The position numbers were made by a program, and so were the translations under genes. From assembly GCA_905236325.1 (NCBI GenBank), contig CAJOPJ010000016.1:1-6665 (forward strand): DNA of 6,665 bases, in the 5' to 3' direction. The notes beneath the pieces were generated by a model. The model saw only the letters and a list, made by a program, of their open reading frames with translations, was not told where the DNA came from and searched no databases. Numbering within the stretch: the stretch's first letter is position 1; every line of letters starts with the position of its first letter. Positions 3,955 through 6,665 of the stretch are shown piece by piece. The stretch is from an uncultured Selenomonadaceae bacterium. Its GTDB lineage: Bacteria; Bacillota; Negativicutes; Selenomonadales; Selenomonadaceae.

Positions 3955-6665
3955 ATGGACGCGGAAAATGAACATAAAAATAAATTACAAAAATATCTCT
4001 CTCCACTGGCTGTATGGTCGTTAGCATTTGGTTGTGCGGTTGGCTGGGGAGCTTTTGTTATGCCCGGCACGACTTTTTTGCCGATAGCAGGACCTGTCGG
4101 CGTTACGTTGGGAATGACTGTCGGTGGAATTATTATGCTGATTATCGGCTACAACTACAGCTACATGATAAAACACTTTCAAGACGCAGGCGGCACTTAC
4201 GCTTATTCAAAAAATCTGCTTGGCTACGATCACGGCTTTTTATCGGCTTGGTTTATTATTTTAGTTTATATTGCGATAACTTGGGCAAATTCAATTGCGC
4301 TGACAATTATTTGCAGAAATTTGTTCGGCGACATTCTGCAATTCGGCTTTCAATATCAGCTTGCCGGTTTTGATATTTATTTTGGCGAAGTGCTTTTAAA
4401 TTTGTCCGCGCTGTTAATTTTTGGCTTTATTTGTATTCGCGGCGGAAAAATTGCAGCAACTGTTCAAATTGTGGCGGCGATAATTTTGCTTAGCGGAATT
4501 TTAATCGGACTTGGCACAGTTATTTCAAATGGCGGCGGAAATATTTTTGAAATTCAGCCAAACTTTGTTCCAAACACAGACTTTGTTTCAGCAATTTTTG
4601 TTATAGCAGTTTTATCACCTTGGGCTTTTGCAGGTTTTGAATCTGTTTCGCACTCGGCGGAGGAATTTAATTTTCCAATAAAAAATTTTTTTGCAATTTT
4701 AATTTGCGCGATAGTTGCCGGCATTGTGACTTATGTTGGCTTAACTGTAATTGCAGTTTCAAATTTGCCGACAGGCTACGCCAACTGGTTTGAATATATC
4801 AACGACTTAAAAAATTTATCCGACGCAAAAGGTTTGCCGACTTTGTACGCTTTTGAAACTTTGTTGGGCGAAACAGGCTTTTGGATTTTTGCTTTGGCAG
4901 TTGCCGGCGGAGTTATTACCGGTTTAGTTGGAAATACAATTGCAGGAAGTCGCCTGATTTACTCAATCGCGCGTGATGATTTATTGCCTGCGTGGTTCAA
5001 AAAAATTAACAAGCACGGCTCGCCGCAAAATGCAATTTTATTTATCATGCTGCTTAGTTTGCCAATTCCATTTTTTGGCAGGACGGCGATAAGTTGGATT
5101 GTCGATGTAAACACAGTCGGCGCAACTATTGCTTACGCTTACACTTCAGCTGTTGCCTTCAAAATGGCTCAGAATGAAAATAATTTCACAGTAAAAATTA
5201 CAGGCATTTTCGGCTGTTTTATATCGCTGATGTTTTTCCTGTACCTGATGATACCAAATTTCTGGGCTATTAACGCAATGTCCACCGAGTCATATTTTAT
5301 TTTGATTTTATGGAGCATTTTAGGCTTTGTTTTTTTCAACTACATTTTCCGCCGCGACACTGAACGCAGAATTGGAAAGTCAACCGCAATTTGGATTATG
5401 ATGTTGTTCATGATATTTTTTACTTCGCTAATGTGGCTTAGAGAAACTACCCACGATGTCGCGCAGGAAGTTTTGAAAAATTTAAAGGCTTACTATGTTG
5501 AAGAAATACATGAGTACAATATTATTCCCAGCGAAACCGAAAAAGCCAATTCAGAATATTATGTGCAACAGCAGATGAACTTTGTAAGCGATTCACTGAC
5601 AAACGCACACCTGTTCCAAATGACGCTGATAATTTTCGCGCTGTTTATTATGTTCAATATTTATAATTCAATGATTCGCCGTGAAAAGCAAATGGAAGTT
5701 GAAAAAATTGAGGCTGAACAATCCAACCGCGCAAAGTCAACTTTCCTGTCGAATATGTCGCACGACATCAGAACGCCAATGAACGCAATTATTGGTTACA
5801 CAAATTTAGTTAAGCAGGAAAAAAATTTGCCGCCGACCGCGATTGAATACCTGAACAAAATTGAAGCGTCCAACAAGCAGCTGCTGGCTTTGATAAATGA
5901 TATTTTGGATATGTCGCGCATTGAGTCCGGCAAAATGGAACTTAATTCTGCGCCTGCTGATTTGAAAAAATTTATGTCCGAAGTCGAAGATTTATTTTCA
6001 ACGCAAATGATAATCAAAAGCCTTGACTATATTGTTAAAACTGAAAACCTGCAAAATAAATTTGTGCTTTGTGATATAAATTTACTTAACCGCGTTATGC
6101 TGAATTTAATTTCCAACGCCTACAAATTTACTCCGCAGGGCGGCAAAGTTTTTGTAACTTTGAATCAGACAGGCGCAACTGAAAATTTTGCAAACTATCA
6201 AATTAAAGTTCGCGATACAGGTATTGGAATGAGTCCTGAATTTGCGACGAAAGTTTTTGAGGCTTATGAACGCGACCGCACGGTCAATAAAATTCAAGGC
6301 ACAGGTCTTGGTACGGCGATAACAAAAAGCATTGTTGATTTAATGGGCGGCACGATTGAGGTTAAAACCGAACTTGGCAAAGGCACTGAATTTACTGTCA
6401 ATCTCAGCTTTGAAATTACTGATAAGCCGGAAAGTAAGTCAGATGAAAATTCGGAAAATGTTTCAGTTGACTTCAGCAACATGAAAATTTTGTTGGTTGA
6501 AGATAATGAAGTCAACCGCGAAATTGCGTCGCTGATTTTGACTGAGTATGGCTTTAAACTGGACACTGCGGAAAATGGACAGGTTGCAGTCAACAAAATT
6601 GCAAATTCAAAGCCAGGCGACTTCGATGCAGTTTTAATGGATATTCAAATGCCTGTGATGAATGG
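3955..6665 (+). CDS. APC-family permease fused to hybrid sensor histidine kinase (3' end outside window)
   Basis: A membrane transporter-sensor joined to a phosphorelay kinase. ATG at 3955 follows AAGGAG by eight bases; 903 codons are open to the window edge without frameshift or stop. Residues 15-465 form an APC-superfamily permease of about 12 helices. The TM1 break is GCAVGWGAFVMPGTTFLP (26-43); TM6 carries FAGFESVSHSAEE (225-237); the stretch after TM8 reads AGSRLIYSIARDDLLPAWF (329-347), a family hallmark. Extra helices at about 477-495 and 555-573 flank an external loop of about 60 residues. A short coiled linker (574-597) leads to HisKA with FLSNMSHDIRTPMNAIIGY, phospho-acceptor His603. 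HATPase motifs are NLISNAYKFTP (717-727), DTGIG (754-758) and GTGLG (782-786). A receiver begins at 843, with acidic pair Glu849/Asp850 and phospho-acceptor Asp896 in MDIQMP; its end, and any further domain, is cut off. Known parallels are sensor kinases with an SLC5-type transporter domain, such as CbrA; here the input module is APC-type. Likely ligands are amino acids or amines, an inference from the family. Confidence 0.93.
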   Translation, partial: MDAENEHKNKLQKYLSPLAVWSLAFGCAVGWGAFVMPGTTFLPIAGPVGVTLGMTVGGIIMLIIGYNYSYMIKHFQDAGGTYAYSKNLLGYDHGFLSAWFIILVYIAITWANSIALTIICRNLFGDILQFGFQYQLAGFDIYFGEVLLNLSALLIFGFICIRGGKIAATVQIVAAIILLSGILIGLGTVISNGGGNIFEIQPNFVPNTDFVSAIFVIAVLSPWAFAGFESVSHSAEEFNFPIKNFFAILICAIVAGIVTYVGLTVIAVSNLPTGYANWFEYINDLKNLSDAKGLPTLYAFETLLGETGFWIFALAVAGGVITGLVGNTIAGSRLIYSIARDDLLPAWFKKINKHGSPQNAILFIMLLSLPIPFFGRTAISWIVDVNTVGATIAYAYTSAVAFKMAQNENNFTVKITGIFGCFISLMFFLYLMIPNFWAINAMSTESYFILILWSILGFVFFNYIFRRDTERRIGKSTAIWIMMLFMIFFTSLMWLRETTHDVAQEVLKNLKAYYVEEIHEYNIIPSETEKANSEYYVQQQMNFVSDSLTNAHLFQMTLIIFALFIMFNIYNSMIRREKQMEVEKIEAEQSNRAKSTFLSNMSHDIRTPMNAIIGYTNLVKQEKNLPPTAIEYLNKIEASNKQLLALINDILDMSRIESGKMELNSAPADLKKFMSEVEDLFSTQMIIKSLDYIVKTENLQNKFVLCDINLLNRVMLNLISNAYKFTPQGGKVFVTLNQTGATENFANYQIKVRDTGIGMSPEFATKVFEAYERDRTVNKIQGTGLGTAITKSIVDLMGGTIEVKTELGKGTEFTVNLSFEITDKPESKSDENSENVSVDFSNMKILLVEDNEVNREIASLILTEYGFKLDTAENGQVAVNKIANSKPGDFDAVLMDIQMPVMN

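Noticed and set aside
4014..4373. 119-codon plus-strand ORF within the permease region
   Set aside because: It is out of frame with the clear permease sequence, lacks a ribosome binding site and has a Cys- and Arg-rich composition typical of a shadow frame.
5796..6596. Several minus-strand ORFs of 63 to 100 codons opposite the kinase domains
   Set aside because: The plus frame carries the complete kinase motifs across this region, and the minus frames show no start signals or recognisable sequence.

Overview
The window is AT-rich DNA (roughly one third G+C by eye) from a bacterium that fits the low-GC Firmicutes. Long A and T runs, AGGAGG-type ribosome binding sites, frequent TTG starts and compact sigma-A promoters all point that way. 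The TPR protein has a signal peptide and an N-terminal domain of a kind I associate with diderm Negativicutes (Selenomonas relatives). That placement is an inference, not a proof. Every functional stop codon I read is TAA; the one TGA interrupts a toxin-like gene.

Left part (1-1963, all plus strand): the 3' end of an aldo/keto reductase and its terminator; a BrnT-type toxin gene with its own promoter, cut by an in-frame TGA and without a BrnA partner; then a promoter driving an NTF2-like (DUF4440-type) gene and a flavodoxin, which look like a two-gene operon ending at an intrinsic terminator. The reductase and flavodoxin suggest redox metabolism, but nothing shows that they act together.

Middle (1964-3954): a bidirectional terminator; an 82-residue minus-strand protein whose promoter is framed by a perfect 11-bp inverted repeat; a divergent plus-strand gene for an exported coiled-coil and TPR protein whose ribosome binding site lies inside a 10-bp hairpin; and a 53-residue minus-strand ORF that overlaps the TPR gene tail to tail at the tetranucleotide TTAA.

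Right part (3955-6665, open at the window end): the most interesting gene. A single uninterrupted frame of at least 903 codons encodes a complete-looking 12-helix APC-superfamily permease, two extra membrane helices flanking an external loop of about 60 residues, a histidine kinase core (HisKA and HATPase) and the start of a receiver domain. It looks like a transporter-sensor that couples amino acid (or related solute) binding or transport to phosphorelay signalling. It has its own near-consensus promoter.

I saw no rRNA, tRNA, CRISPR array, insertion sequence or riboswitch. No gene-free stretch exceeds 300 bases.
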